A stretch of 64,000 nucleotides of DNA, taken from Pleodorina starrii. Its lineage: Eukaryota; Chlorophyta; Chlorophyceae; Chlamydomonadales; Volvocaceae. The position numbers and the translations under genes are program-made. Below are positions 10,396 to 24,952 of this stretch, piece by piece. Each line of letters opens with the position of its first letter. Within the stretch, counting starts at the first letter, position 1. The stretch is from contig BRXU01000003.1 in assembly GCA_030267565.1 (NCBI GenBank), positions 372,001-436,000 of the forward strand. Reading direction: 5' to 3'. The notes below the pieces were generated by a model. That model saw nothing but the letters and a program-made list of their open reading frames with translations, was not told the origin of the DNA and did not search any database.

Positions 10396-13300
10396 CTGCT
10401 GCAGCGCGTTCGCGTAGACTGCTGTCGCCTGCGGCGCTACAGTCGTCAAAGGGGCTTGGCCCACAAGAAAGTACGGCGCCTGCTGGCCCATGGCGCCGTA
10501 CTGCAGTATCTGCTGCTGCAGAAGAATCTGCTGCTGCTGCGCTTGCTGTTGCTGCAGGAGCGCCTGCTGGAGGGCCTGCGCCTGTGCCTGCTGCTGCGCC
10601 TTCGCGTGCGCCTGGGCCTGTTCGGCGGCGGCGGCCGCGGCGGCGGCGGCGGCGGCTGCCGCCGCCGCCGCCGACCCCTGCAAGCGACCTCCGCCCGCAT
10701 TCGCGCTTAGCGCAGGGCCCGCAACTGCTGCCGCGCCGCTGGAGTTCCTGCCAGCCGGCAGGAACTGCTGCTGCTGCTGAGCTCCCACGCTCCCGGGTCC
10801 CGCTAAGCCCTGCTGCTGCTGCTGCTGCTGTGGCAGCTTTCCCTGCTTCATCGCCGGGTCGCCTCCGGCGCCGGGACCCTTGCCGCCGCCAGCTACCCCA
10901 GCGACCCGCTCCGTAATTTCGGCTGCCTGCTCCTTCAGCTGCGGCTTGTGCCACCAGCGGGTGGACCCGCCGCCGCCGCCGCCGGCCGCGGCGCCCGCCG
11001 GACCTGGCGCTGGACCGCCTCCGCCGCGCCCTGGCGCCGCACCGCCCTGCGGACCTCCACGGGGGACACCCATCTGGTGCTGTGCTGCCGCCTGCTGACC
11101 CGTGTGTCCAGACGGCGCTCCGGAACCCTGCTGCTGCTGCTGCCGGGGCCCAGCCGCCGGTCCTTGGCCTTGGCTCTGGCCCTGCAAGGTCCCGCGCACG
11201 GTAGAGCGCCTCAGGAGGGGGCTCGACTAGGCAGGCTTGGTGGGGTCAAAGCAGCAGCTCGCAATTCGCAAGACAAGAGCATGGGCAGACGACTTAATTG
11301 GCTAAGCTATGCACATATAACCTTATGTGGAAGTTGGTCGCTAGCAATCCGCGGCCGTTGCAGGCTTGCCTAGCCGCCACTGCAGTGCTCAAAATAGGAA
11401 GCGACACGTGCTGCATGTCCCGGTGGGTTTTCTTGTCTCGAACTCCTTACCTGCTGCTGGCGGCCCCCAGGTGCGTTGCCCTGACCACCGTGTGTGTTCG
11501 CCGCCTGCTGCTGAATGCGTTGCTTGGGTTGCTGCTGCTGCTGCTGTGTCTGCTGCTGCTGCTGTTGTTGTTGCTGCTGCTGCAGCTGCTGTTGCAGCTG
11601 CTGCTGCTGTTGCAGTAGGTGCTGCTGTTGTTGTTGCTGCAAAAGTTGGTTCTGTTGCTGCTGCTGCAGCTGCTGTTGCTGCGCAACACGCTGCTGCTGA
11701 GCTTGTTGCTGCTGCAGGAGCAGCTGTTGTTGCTGCTGCTGCTGCGTCTGCTGAAGCTGCTGCTGGTGTGGCAAGTGCTGTTGCTGACCGGGCTGTGGGC
11801 CTGTGGGCGCGGGCCCGCCATCGCTGCGGCGCCCCGCCGCCGCGGCAGCGGCGGCGGCGGCCGCCGCCGCGGCGGCGGCCACCGCAGCCTCCTGTGAATT
11901 CGACTGCATGCCCCCAAGGTTTGCCAAATTCTGTAGCAAGGCGGCGCTGGGATCCATCTGACCGCCACCGCCCATGCCTTGAGCATCCTGCCCCAACCCC
12001 TGCGGCAGCTGCCTGTATTGATACTGGCCGGGCATGGCCGCGTTCGCAGCCGGCACAGATGCCGCGGGTCCGTTTGCGTCGCCGCCAACGGGCCCTTGCG
12101 CCCGGCCCGGTACGGACCCCAGACCTGCCATGGCGGCAGCCTGCGCGTGCGCGAATTGCAGCACGTGTTGCTGCTGCTGTGCTGCCTGCTGCTGCACTTG
12201 GGCCTGACCCGTCGGCGACACCTGCCGCCCGTAGTCGTACTGCTGCTGCTGCTGCTGCACTGCCTGTGGCGCCTGCGCCTGCATGTGCTGCAGGGCCTGG
12301 GCCTGGGCCTGCTGCTGCTGCTGACCCGGGAGGAATCCGTAGCCCGGGGGCATGTTGAGCATGGCTGCTAAGACGGCAAATTCCGCCGAAACCGACTGGG
12401 GCGCACCTCCAGGGCCCTGGATGCCCGGGGTCGCACCCTGCGGTCCTGGCGGCAAGCCGTTCGGGTAGCTCTGGCCGCCGATGGCTGCGGCCGCAGCCGC
12501 CATGGCGGCGGCGGCAGCTGGGTCCGAAGGCTGTGAGCCGCCGCCGTGTGGCTGCGGCTGCTGCTGCTGGAAGCACTGCTGCTGTTGGTGGAACTGCTGC
12601 TGCTGCTGCAACTGCTGCGCTTGCTGCTGCAACTGCTGCGCTTGCTGCAGCTGCAGCTGCTGTTGCTGCATGCTGCATGCTGTTGCTGCATGCTGCATGA
12701 GGCTGTCTGCCGGGCCACCGATCGGCCTATCGCGCGCCCCCGGCAGGCCGACCCCGTACTGCCGTTGGACCGTGAGGTCCGCGTGTTGCTGCTGCAACTG
12801 CAGCTGCGATAGCTGTTGTTGTGGCGGCTGCAGCACCGGCTGCTGCTGCTGCTGCAGGAGCTGCTGTTGATGCTGCTGCTGCTGCTGCTGCAACGATTGC
12901 AGGCCCCCTGGCGCCAAGCCCACATCCGCGCGCAGCACTCCAGCCGCGGCCTGTGGGTTCCAGGACGGCACCGCTGCCGAAGAAGTCGTCGAGGCCGCGG
13001 GCACGGAGTCCGCCCCCCGGCTCACGGCCCCTTGGACAGCGCCGTTGGCGGCTACCGGATTCACTGCAACTGCTCCGGGGGCGGCGATAATCGGGTCACT
13101 GCGGTGCGGTGGTGCCAGGCCAGGCGGCAAGGCAGGGCCGGCCGAGTCCGCAAGCTGCTGCTGCTGCTGTGGCACCGCCGCCGCCGATGCTGGCGCCGGG
13201 CGAGCACCGCCGCGGGCCCCACGTCCCGCTGTGGTTCCCGCTCCCGGAGCCTGCTGCTGCTGCTGTTCTTGCGGCTGCTGGTCCGGCACCTGGCCGCGAC

Positions 13301-16300
13301 CAACCTGCTGCCTCGGCTGTGCTTGCAGTTGCGGCTGCGCCGGCGCCTGGGCTCCCTGATTCCCGGCAGCGGCGCCCTGGCGAGCCCCCTGTCGCGCCTG
13401 TGACGCGTTCTGACCCGCTCCGCTGGCGGCTGCGGGCCCTGGCCCCGGCTGCGGTGCCTGCTCCGACGGCCCATTCGCCGACTCCGGGCGACGCGCGCCA
13501 CGCCCAGCCGCCGCCGCGGCGCTCACCCCTTGCTGATGCGGCTGGCTCGCGCTTGCACCACCACGACCGGCTGCGCCGGCCCTCTGTCCACCCGCCGCCA
13601 TGGCTGCTGCAGCTGCGGCCGCGGCCTGGTCCCGCGTCGGGGGCGGGCCAATCGGGATTGCAGAGGCGGGCGGCGGTTGGCCTTGCTGACCCTCCTTGAC
13701 GATCACGAGACCTGGCACGCCCTTGAGCCCCATCTTGCCGACCGTCTTGGCCAGCAGGCCCGGCGGTGTGGGGCAGCCCAGCACATCCGCCGCGTACTGG
13801 TTGGCAGTGGCCACCACGTGCTCTGGACGGAACCTGCGTTAATGGGTGAGACGCGGGGCGAGAGACGGCGGCAACAGCGCGACGGTTGGGGGAGCCGCTG
13901 GTACAGGCTACGCACGCACGGGCGGACCGCACGGGCGACGCGGCCCGTACTCGTCCCGATTGCACCCGAAACCGACCTCCAGCATTTAACGCACATCAAC
14001 CATCCCAGCAAGCCCCCTGCCCAGTGTTACCATCCATCCCTGCCATCTTCATCGAAAAGAGGTCCAAATCAGCCGAAAGCCGACTTGGCTATCTGGTCGG
14101 CCCCGACCTAACCGAATGCACGGACGAGTGGGCAGTTTGTACTCACTTGAGCACCTCGTGGCTCTTGTAGTAGCCCAGGAAGCTCTGGTAGGCGCGGGCG
14201 CGGGAGCTGTAGTCAATCTGGTTGGTCACGCGCGCCAGCACGCTCGCGGGGTCCCGCATCAGCGCGTCCGACAGCGGCGCCGCGGCCCCGCTGCCGCCCG
14301 GTGCGGGCAGCGGCACCTGAAGCGGCTGCAGCGGCGTGATGGGCAGGTCGCGCAGCTTGTCCAGGAAGGGCCGCTCAAAGTCCGCCAGCAGCAGGGTGCC
14401 CTGGCCCGCCCGGCCGGCTCGGCCGGTGCGTCCAGCTCGGTGGATGTACTGCTCGCGGTTGGCGGGGGCGCCCAACTGAGGTGGGGACCGGGGATTGGGG
14501 ATTGGGGCGAGGGGAGGGGTCAGGGAGGGAGGGGAGGGGAGAGCACAGGGCAGGTGGGATGAGATGTGAAGGTGTTACGATGTCTGTTTTGAGAGCACAA
14601 TGTCAGTGTGGTGGGGCCTTGGGACACGACGACCCGACGTGAAGACCTGGTAAAGCGGGGCGGCGCTGCATTCCATAGGTCAAATCTAGGTGAGGTATGC
14701 AAGCAGCATGCCGGTGGACGTTCGTTGCGCTATTCGCCGAGGTGCCCCCCCCCGCCCGCGCGCAAGGCGGCTTCCCTCCAGTCGTTGGAAACGACGCGCG
14801 CTTGGCCGGCGCTGCACCGCGGCCCCGGTCGATGGTCGTCCCTACCTGCACCACATAGGTGACGTTGGGGTAGTCAACTCCGCGCGCCGACACGTCGCTG
14901 CTGAACATCACCAGCCGCGACTCGGACCGAAACTGCGCCGACGCGCGGTCACGCTGCGGCTGGCTTTTGCGTGAGTGGATCTCCACCACGCCGCGCAGCC
15001 CGGCGGCAGAAAAGGCCTCCGCAAAGTACGCAGTCAGGTTTGCGGTGGGCAAGAACACAATAATCTGCGGGGGCGGGGGAGCACAATCAGGAGACGGCGA
15101 AACGGCCGGGAATTCACAAACGCTGCATTGACTCTTCAGCAAAAAGGCTTTGTGGTTGCCGACTTGTCGCATAGCTGCGGCGACTTGGAAGAAAGGGGGC
15201 CAAATGAGCTAGTCTGGGCAACGTCGGGTGCCCGCGGTCACAGCCAGCCACTTTGCCCGCCCTCAGATACGCCCTCGGGCCCCCTCGCCCCTCCCCTTGA
15301 GCCTTTCCTCACCTTGTAGTCGGGTTCCTGCGCCATGTGTTGTGCCAGCAGTCCCAGCAGCTGCAGCGGCAGTTGGGCCTTGGGCACCACCAGGCTGCTG
15401 GCCTCCACGTGGGTGTGAGTGGCAACATCCTCACCCACCGCATCCACATAGCTGAGGGGGGGGAAGGGAAGGGAAGGCAGGAGGAGGGGGCGGGTCTAGG
15501 ACATACACCCGCGTGGGCCCAGCCAGCATTCGAGAGCGCAATCGCGCCAAAGACATGGTGCAACAGGCAACGGGAAACGGAGGTGGTGGCAGGTGAGCGG
15601 GATAAGATTTAATGGAAACGCAGCGGTCCATACCCCGCAATTGCGCAGTTTCCCATGAGCCAGAATCCCACCCGTGTCTGCGCACTTCACCCACATCAGG
15701 CTCGCTGGGCTCAAGACCCTGCTCCGGAACCACTTCCCCGCCCTCTCTCGTGCGGGCCCCACCTGTGCTGCCGCTTGAGCGCCACGTCCGCCAGGCTCTT
15801 GACGTCCGAGGGAAAGGTGGCGGAGAAGAGGAACGTCTGGCGCTGGGTGGTGGGCGGCAGAGCGCCCAGGATCTTGGAGATCTGGGGCCTGGCGGGGAAA
15901 GAAAGAGGAATGGACAGCACGGGTGCAGGGATCGGCAGCAAGGCCGCACGGCACGTGAGTGCCCGTCGGCGTGACCGAATCAGCAAGATGCGCCTTGCAA
16001 CCCTTGCACGAAATTCAGCGTCCTGGCGCAATGCAACAAGCAGCCCCAACAGCCATCCCGCGCTGTCTTCTTGCTCCGATTGTTCCACCAGGGGTGCAGC
16101 TTCCCCGCGCGGCTGCAAAAGCTCGCCCTTTTCGCGCCCGTAACAGCCCTTTGCTGTGGTAAAAGCCCTTTGCTGGCAACAATGCTTCATGCCCGACAAT
16201 GCCTCACGCCCCCACATCTTTCGGGGAGTCGCTGGGCGGAAGGGCCTCCGGCGCCCCCGCCTCTCCGGTGCCTTCACCCCGCCTCCGCCCCACCTGAAGC

Positions 16301-18132
16301 CCATGTCCAGCAGGTTATCCGCCTCATCCAGCACCAACACCCGGGTGCTGTCCAGCAGGGAGGTCAGGGCACGGTCCTGTACGGCAACGCGGTAGCACCC
16401 GTTGCGACGCATACAGCGAGATACCAAAAGCAAAGAGCGAGTCCAGGATATTCCGACCTGAGGGCTGCAGAGTCAAGGTATACGACAGTGGTGTGCATAG
16501 CCCGGCCCGAGCCCCAACCCCCCCGATGTCCTTTCCCGGCAAACGCAGCGTCGCGAGGAGCCAGCGGAAACCGCCATGGGCCGGGCCCCTCGCATGCCGG
16601 ATGCGCGCCGTTACAGTTCATCCCATGGCGCCTTAGAGCACCATCCCTAGAGCAGCTTCCCGACTGCGCAGGGGCCCCATAGCTGCTCACGTGCGTCTGC
16701 GTCATGATGTCCCAGCAGCGGCCAGGGGTGGCGATCAGAATGTCCGGCATGCGCTGATTGAGCGCCCGAAGGTGCTTCTTCACGTCTACCCCGCCATACA
16801 CCACCTGCAGGGCACGCGAGAGGATATGCATGGACAAGGTGCGCAGAGATAATTGTGTATGTGGACAAAGGTTAGGATGCAGAAGCGATTGGCCAAGACA
16901 CCGTGGGCACGTGGGTTACAAGGGTTAACGCCGCCGAAGCTACAATAGCTGAAGGACCGTGGCTCCCACACGTCATAAATGACGCTGTGTTGTGCCTAGC
17001 CAACCCGGAACAGCAAACACAGGTACCATTCGTTTTGCGAACCGGCTTTCCCGAGACCCCGACGTCTCGTCCCCGTGGCGTCAGAAGGCGCAGCCGGTCG
17101 CGCGACCAGGGCCACCCACCCAGCCACCCACCATCGAGTGCAGCCCCGGGTGGAAGGACAGCATCTTGTGCGTCTCCGTCTGGATCTGGCGGGCCAGCTC
17201 GCGAGTGGGACTCAGCACCAGGGCCGACACCTTGCCGGGAGGAGCGCGGCGGGCGAGCACCTGCAGACGCGCACACGGACATGATGCAGGATGAAGGAGG
17301 GACCCGGACGCCTGAGAAGGCGTTGTAAGACCTGCAAACCCCACCTTTTCGATGGTGGGGATGACAAACGCCAGCGTCTTCCCGGTGCCCGTCTTGGCCT
17401 TCGCTATGACGTCCTCAGGGCCCAGGCACACGGGGATAGCGGCCGCCTGGACCAGGGAGCATCGCTCGTATTTCAGCACTTCCGCCAGAGCCCTGCGACA
17501 TGAGCGACATCCATGAGATCATCAGACCACACGCGCGCTGCAGACAATGACGCTGCTGTGGGTGTCTTCAAGTTCCGAGGTCTCGATGGGGACAAGTTGG
17601 GACTCGGGAGGGAAGGAGGTGCGGTGCTGCAGGCGTGGAGGTACCCTAACTGCATCTAATGCATGAACATCTCCGCACTAAGCGCCTGCTCTACGCGTTG
17701 AGAACGCACCAGCGCGGCGAAGTAGGATCGTCTACGTAAAGAGTCTATCCCTCTCAGCTATCAACTTCCACGTCTAGTCCAGCCGTCGCGAGACGCGCCA
17801 TCTGCGTCTCCCAGACTGATGTACTGCCCGCCCGTGCCGGCACATAAGCAAAGCGGCCTCGTTCCATCCGCGATCCGTCCGGTCCCGACGCACCGCTTGC
17901 TGTTGGGAGAGATAGAGAACTCCACGAACTTTTTGTCCGAAAGGTATTTTTGGTCAACGAGAGGAAGAGGCACGTCATCGTCTCCGACGTCAACATCGTC
18001 AGCTGTCGCTTTCGCAGGTGGTGCCCGACTAGCGGGATGCTGCTGCTGCTGCTGGCGCTGCTGCTGATGCTGCTGTTGTTGTTGCGAAGACGGCTGCTGC
18101 TGCCCAGCGGAGGACGGACCCTTTGGCCCCAT
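10207..18132 (-). CDS. DEAD-box RNA helicase (RH25/26/31, MSS116-like) with giant Gln-rich tail
   Basis: Eleven exons on the minus strand (18132-17894, 17492-17345, 17260-17132, 16804-16691, 16376-16294, 15888-15763, 15451-15313, 15064-14846, 14475-14147, 13833-11451, 11181-10207) encode 1627 residues. Helicase motifs occur in order: AKTGTGKT (112-119), PTREL (147-151), TPGR (198-201), DEAD (227-230), SAT (260-262) and HRAGRTGR (411-418). After the core come a YQSFLGYY segment and GKMGLKGVPGL (541-551), a signature of the plant RH25/26/31/MSS116-like branch of ATP-dependent RNA remodellers. Residues from about 560 to 1627 are almost wholly Gln/Ala/Gly/Pro-rich, far longer than usual for the family (roughly 500-850 residues). 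The N terminus is also Gln-rich. The start is the first in-frame ATG; an additional 5' exon is possible. Nuclear or organellar location cannot be decided. Confidence 0.9.
11500..12900. repeat. CAG/CTG-type trinucleotide tracts coding polyglutamine
   Basis: Long runs of CTG/TTG on the + strand (CAG/CAA on the coding minus strand) fill helicase exon 10, densest at about 11515-11790 and 12545-12670. Further tracts lie in exon 11 at about 10310-10400 and 10500-10570. Mixed CAG and CAA codons interrupt the runs, so they are long at the protein level but only moderately pure as DNA. Exon 11 also has an Ala run coded by GCC/GCG at about 10620-10670. Confidence 0.9.
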
Positions 18133-19004
18133 CTTTCGGCGGCTATAAGTGTCAAGGACTCCGTGTGCTGCTCTCCGTATGCCTAAGAACGACGCTTGTC
18201 CCGACAATCCACCTCCATGCGTAACGACTGAAAAGGACAGCGGCCGCCTAAGGTAGCAACGCCTTTCACGAGACTTTAGGCCGGTGGATTTAATGTAGTC
18301 TCCTAACTATATACTCACTCTCACGACTTGAAGTTCAGCTATGCAAGAAAGGCAGCAAGAAAACTCTAAACGGGTAGGCGATCGAAGCCGGAGTGCCGTG
18401 ACGGCCCGACTTGCCTCGACTAACGGGCAGCTGCGCACTAAGGGCTCAGCAAAGTGAGTGTCGCCACAGGACAACCGGCGAAGACAGTGCGGAGAGAGTT
18501 TTTGGGAGCTTCCTTGTGTACGACTGTACGGCATTCTGTTTCGCGCAAATTTAGGCGAGGCACGCACCGAGGCGCACATGTGCATGCTTGCATACGGGTT
18601 GAAAAATATGCGTTATTGGCCCTCCGCGTAACGCGGCCCTCCACACGAACGCTAGAGCTAGGAAATACCTGCTGTCCCGTGCTGTCCCAGTTGTACAGGG
18701 CGTCTTTCGCTCGGTCCGCACGTTTTCGTGGCTGCGCGCGCCGCCTTCGGTATCGTGTGGGGCCTCACACGCTTGCGACACGCCTTTGAGCCCAGCCTCG
18801 CCCATATCGCAAGGGTTTCGTGTTGGGGGCGGGTGCGGCCGCTCTGGTACTGGTATGCTCCGGTGGCCACAGTGGCGATATCCGACATCCGTGATCCGAC
18901 GCCACTTCGTCGATTGGGGCGTCTAGGGCACATGTTTCATCTAGTTGCAGCCCGCGAGTTGCTGTCAGGTCTGTTGGTGCGCCTCTGTGGGGGTCCGACG
19001 CTCG

Positions 19005-19460
19005 TCGCCGATTGGGGAGCCTCATGGCTGATTCCCCGGTGGCCGCGGGTCTGTTTGAGCCCTTCCTCCCCCCCTGATAGGTTACCTTTCACGGGCCCCG
19101 GCCTATACGTGGATACCCCCCCCCCCCCGCTCGCTCCGTCTTGACTGGGTGACTTGTGCTGTCTGTGTCGGGGTGTGCTTTCTTCCCGGCCTGCTCGTCT
19201 CCGCTGCAGTGCACGAAAGTCCAGCAGCTGGCCAGCAGGGCTCCACTCCTCCTCCAAGGGTCTGTAGGGTGCCCACTGTACAACCACAGCAAGACAAGGA
19301 GGCGCGGGCAAAGCGGCAAGGGAAAGCATGACCAGGCCAGGCAGTATGAGCTTCCCACGTTCCCAGACAGGAAGATACGAACCCCGGGGGAGCAGGCACA
19401 GCACCCCGCGACTACCGGGGACTTAGCCACGAGGCTCCCCGATTGGCAATGGGCCTCGGC
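19005..19460. mobile_element. Candidate non-autonomous element with ~45-bp terminal inverted repeats
   Basis: The left end (about 19009-19055, containing GATTGGGGAGCCTCATGGCT) matches the reverse complement of the right end (about 19400-19450) over roughly 45 bp with few mismatches. The intervening ~340 bp is non-coding. The left half is repeated in inverted orientation at 25640-25830. It resembles a MITE-like remnant. I could not define a target-site duplication. Confidence 0.6.
19075..19128. repeat. Family-3 short element inserted in the 19.0-kb repeat
   Basis: Aligning this copy with the reverse complement of 25640-25830 shows an extra segment of about 54 bp here, ending in a run of C. 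It contains the family-3 core (GGGCCCCGGCCTATACGTGG). The same core recurs in introns of the SET gene. The 25.7-kb copy lacks it and reads through with only about four unmatched bases. Confidence 0.7.
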
Positions 19461-19549
19461 CACTAATGTACCATGAGACGCCACCGCAGTTGGCGGGCTT
19501 CAATTGGAAGAGCCCTCGGCGGCCGGTGTCCCAACGAAAGAAAGAAGCG

Positions 19550-19588
19550 GAGAAGGCCGAGGCCTGACTTGAGAAGGCCGAGGCCTGA
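19550..19588. repeat. 21-bp tandem repeat
   Basis: The 18-mer GAGAAGGCCGAGGCCTGA occurs at 19550-19567 and again at 19571-19588, separated by three bases. It is not part of a recognised gene. Confidence 0.9.
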
Positions 19589-22004
19589 ATGGAAGGGGTT
19601 GAAGCGTAGTCTGATGGACGCAAAGAGACACGGGGTCGAATACGGTAGCTTGTTGCTTGGTCGCCTGGTGGGTAGGGTGGGTGCTGCCCGCACTGCGGCG
19701 GCGAGGGCGGGGTGGGCAGACTCCGACACTTTGCTTTACTTTGCTCTGCCGTTCTTTATTTTGATTTGCTTTGCTTTGCTGCCCTCTCCATTATTTGAGA
19801 CATACAAGGCCGGGCGTGCACTTGCTCCGCACTCCGGCGGGAAATGCGTGCTATGGCAAGTGCAGGGGCCCCATGCATGTCAAGGCCGTACTACACCGCC
19901 ACTGGATTGCAGTACACGGTTGACTGCCGAGCGCGACGCGTTGCAGTTAAAAATGGGCTCTAGTCCCGATGGACGATGCTTGCGATGTTGTTACATCATG
20001 TTCGCGATGTTCGTTGTGACCATGGTGGTGGTTGTGACGGTTGGCGTGTCAGTGATGTGGTGTCAGTGACGTGGTCTCCGGGCGGAGCATTGTGTTTACG
20101 GTATGTAGGGGGGTAGCGCGGAGCCGGGTTGGGTTTAATAACACGAATTAATCTTTTCTACAAATAATAGTGGGGGTTAATCTTTTCTACCAAGAATGCG
20201 GCAACGGACAGTGGAGGCCCTGTCGGTCGCACTTCAGTGCGGCAACGTTGCCGCCATACGTCTCCTCATAACCTCACACCCACTTGGCAAGGGTGGAGGG
20301 GCCAAGGTGGGCGACTTACTCATGGACTGTTGCACAGCTGCACCGCTGTCGTACTTGCTTTCCGATGTCACGCACGTTTGCGTATTGCCGACATACAGCT
20401 GCTGTTGTATACGGGGGGGAGGGAAGCTGCATTGGCGGGCGGTACCGTCTTCGTCATGTTCTCACCCTCACGCTTATCCACATGGTTGTTGTTGTTGTGG
20501 TGGTGGTCGTTACAGTGGGCTCCAGACCCTGGGAAAAGTGGAGGCAGCGGGCCGACCGATAGACCCTCGGAAGGGTTTCGGAGCCAGCTGGCCTGAGCTG
20601 GCCTTGCACTGCAGCGGAGACCGCTTACCTGCTGTTGGCTGCCTCGGAAGACGGTAGATGGTGCAACCCACTTCGTTGACAGATTCATTCAAATTGGACA
20701 AGGTGTTGTAATGAGGCACAGCCCACTCCCTCTTAAATAGGGGTGTTGCACAGCCCGCAACTTCAATAACAGTGTTGGGTGCGGTGTGCAGCGACGAAAT
20801 CTTTTGGGTCCGCTGTAAATCGATGATCCGACCTCGTGCCGCAGAGTTCTGGACGGCCCCTGATGGCCCACACGATCAATCCCCAGGTGCCCCGAGCCCC
20901 GCAAGTGATTAATTGGCCACCATTTGGAGTGAGGGTCCTGTGGCCTGGCTAAACGTAAACCCACTTCAGGGAAAGCTGTCACGTTGAGGGAACGGGCCCG
21001 CGGGACAGCAAAAGCAGCAATGTAGCGAGTTGAGCGACCACCCCGCCGCGCGGGTGGCCCCAAACCGCGTAGCCGCGTAACGGTGTGCCGGTGTTGTGCC
21101 AAGCCTTCTCACAAATCATCCCGAGGGGAAGGCGGCGCATCCCAAGTGGACGAGTCTTTCAGTGCTTCGATAGGCGCTCTCCTGTCCTCGGGACTGGCTG
21201 GGTTGGATGGGCTGGGTGATGGACGCGGGGAGGCGCGGGGAGGCAAAACGAATAGTTGCTTTGAAAAGAACCGGAAGCCGCAGACGGAAGGGTGCTCTCT
21301 GCCTGGCTTGCTGCGGAAGGTATGAGGCGTGGTTATGACACGAGGTATGGGCGGACTAGATGCAAAGCAAAGGCGTCTAGATCTAACTGCCCTGCAGGTT
21401 CCGAATTAAAGTAATTATACTAAGCTGCAGGTTCGGGAGCCCCGCGTCGACTGTAAAACGGAAATCGTACCGGGAAAGGAGTGCAATTCCATGAGATGGA
21501 TTCAGCCATAAAGGAAGGCGCTGCTAGCAATCTGTAACTCTTTTGGTAAGAAACATGTAATGACAACAACAAAACCGAGCTGACAATAATCTTGGCATAG
21601 TAAGTTGGGGCCTTACATGCCGTACGATCCGACTTGCTTTGTCACATTCAGATCGACAAGGGCATCATTGCAAAACTCCATCAGTTCTAGCCCCTGCCTG
21701 TTACCTTTGCATTTCTCAATACCTTACGAAGATGCAGCAGTGCTTGGGCAGGACCGAGGGGCTTCGGATGGCCAAGTCCACTTGCTTCAGGTATCGTAGC
21801 AATCCGTTTGCTGAGCTGTTTTAAGAGCTAGAAATTGAGTTGCTCGTGCTTGGAAGATCCAGCTGGGCGTCATCCTTCCCGTCAAATACTCAGCATGGCG
21901 GCAGTTGTTCCAGCTAGCGCAACTATGGAGCAGCGCTTGTTGCAGTGCATGTCGCCCTATATGTGTTAACATGGATCTATGCATCATGGCCAAAGGATCT
22001 CGAT

Positions 22005-24952
<2,948 letters not shown>

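Larger units (their letters stand above)
18133..22004. other. Divergent intergenic region with repeats
   Basis: This 3.9-kb stretch lies between the 5' ends of the helicase gene (-) and the HMBS gene (+). It holds the two promoters, neither with an obvious TATA box, and a repeat element at about 19005-19460. A 21-bp tandem repeat lies at 19550-19588, and a pair of TTAATCTTTTCTAC repeats at about 20147-20191. The 198-codon open frame at 19473-20069 overlaps the repeat end and has no recognisable domain, so it is not called as a gene. Confidence 0.55.

Noticed and set aside
10150..13700. Long plus-strand open frames (poly-Leu, poly-Cys, poly-Ala) through 10.2-13.7 kb
   Set aside because: They are antisense and frame-shifted readings of the CAG/CAA-rich helicase tail; repeats of CTG stay open in all frames.
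19473..20069. 198-codon plus-strand open frame with a hydrophobic C terminus
   Set aside because: It has an ATG but no homologous block, overlaps a tandem repeat, and its hydrophobic end comes from GTG-rich simple sequence.
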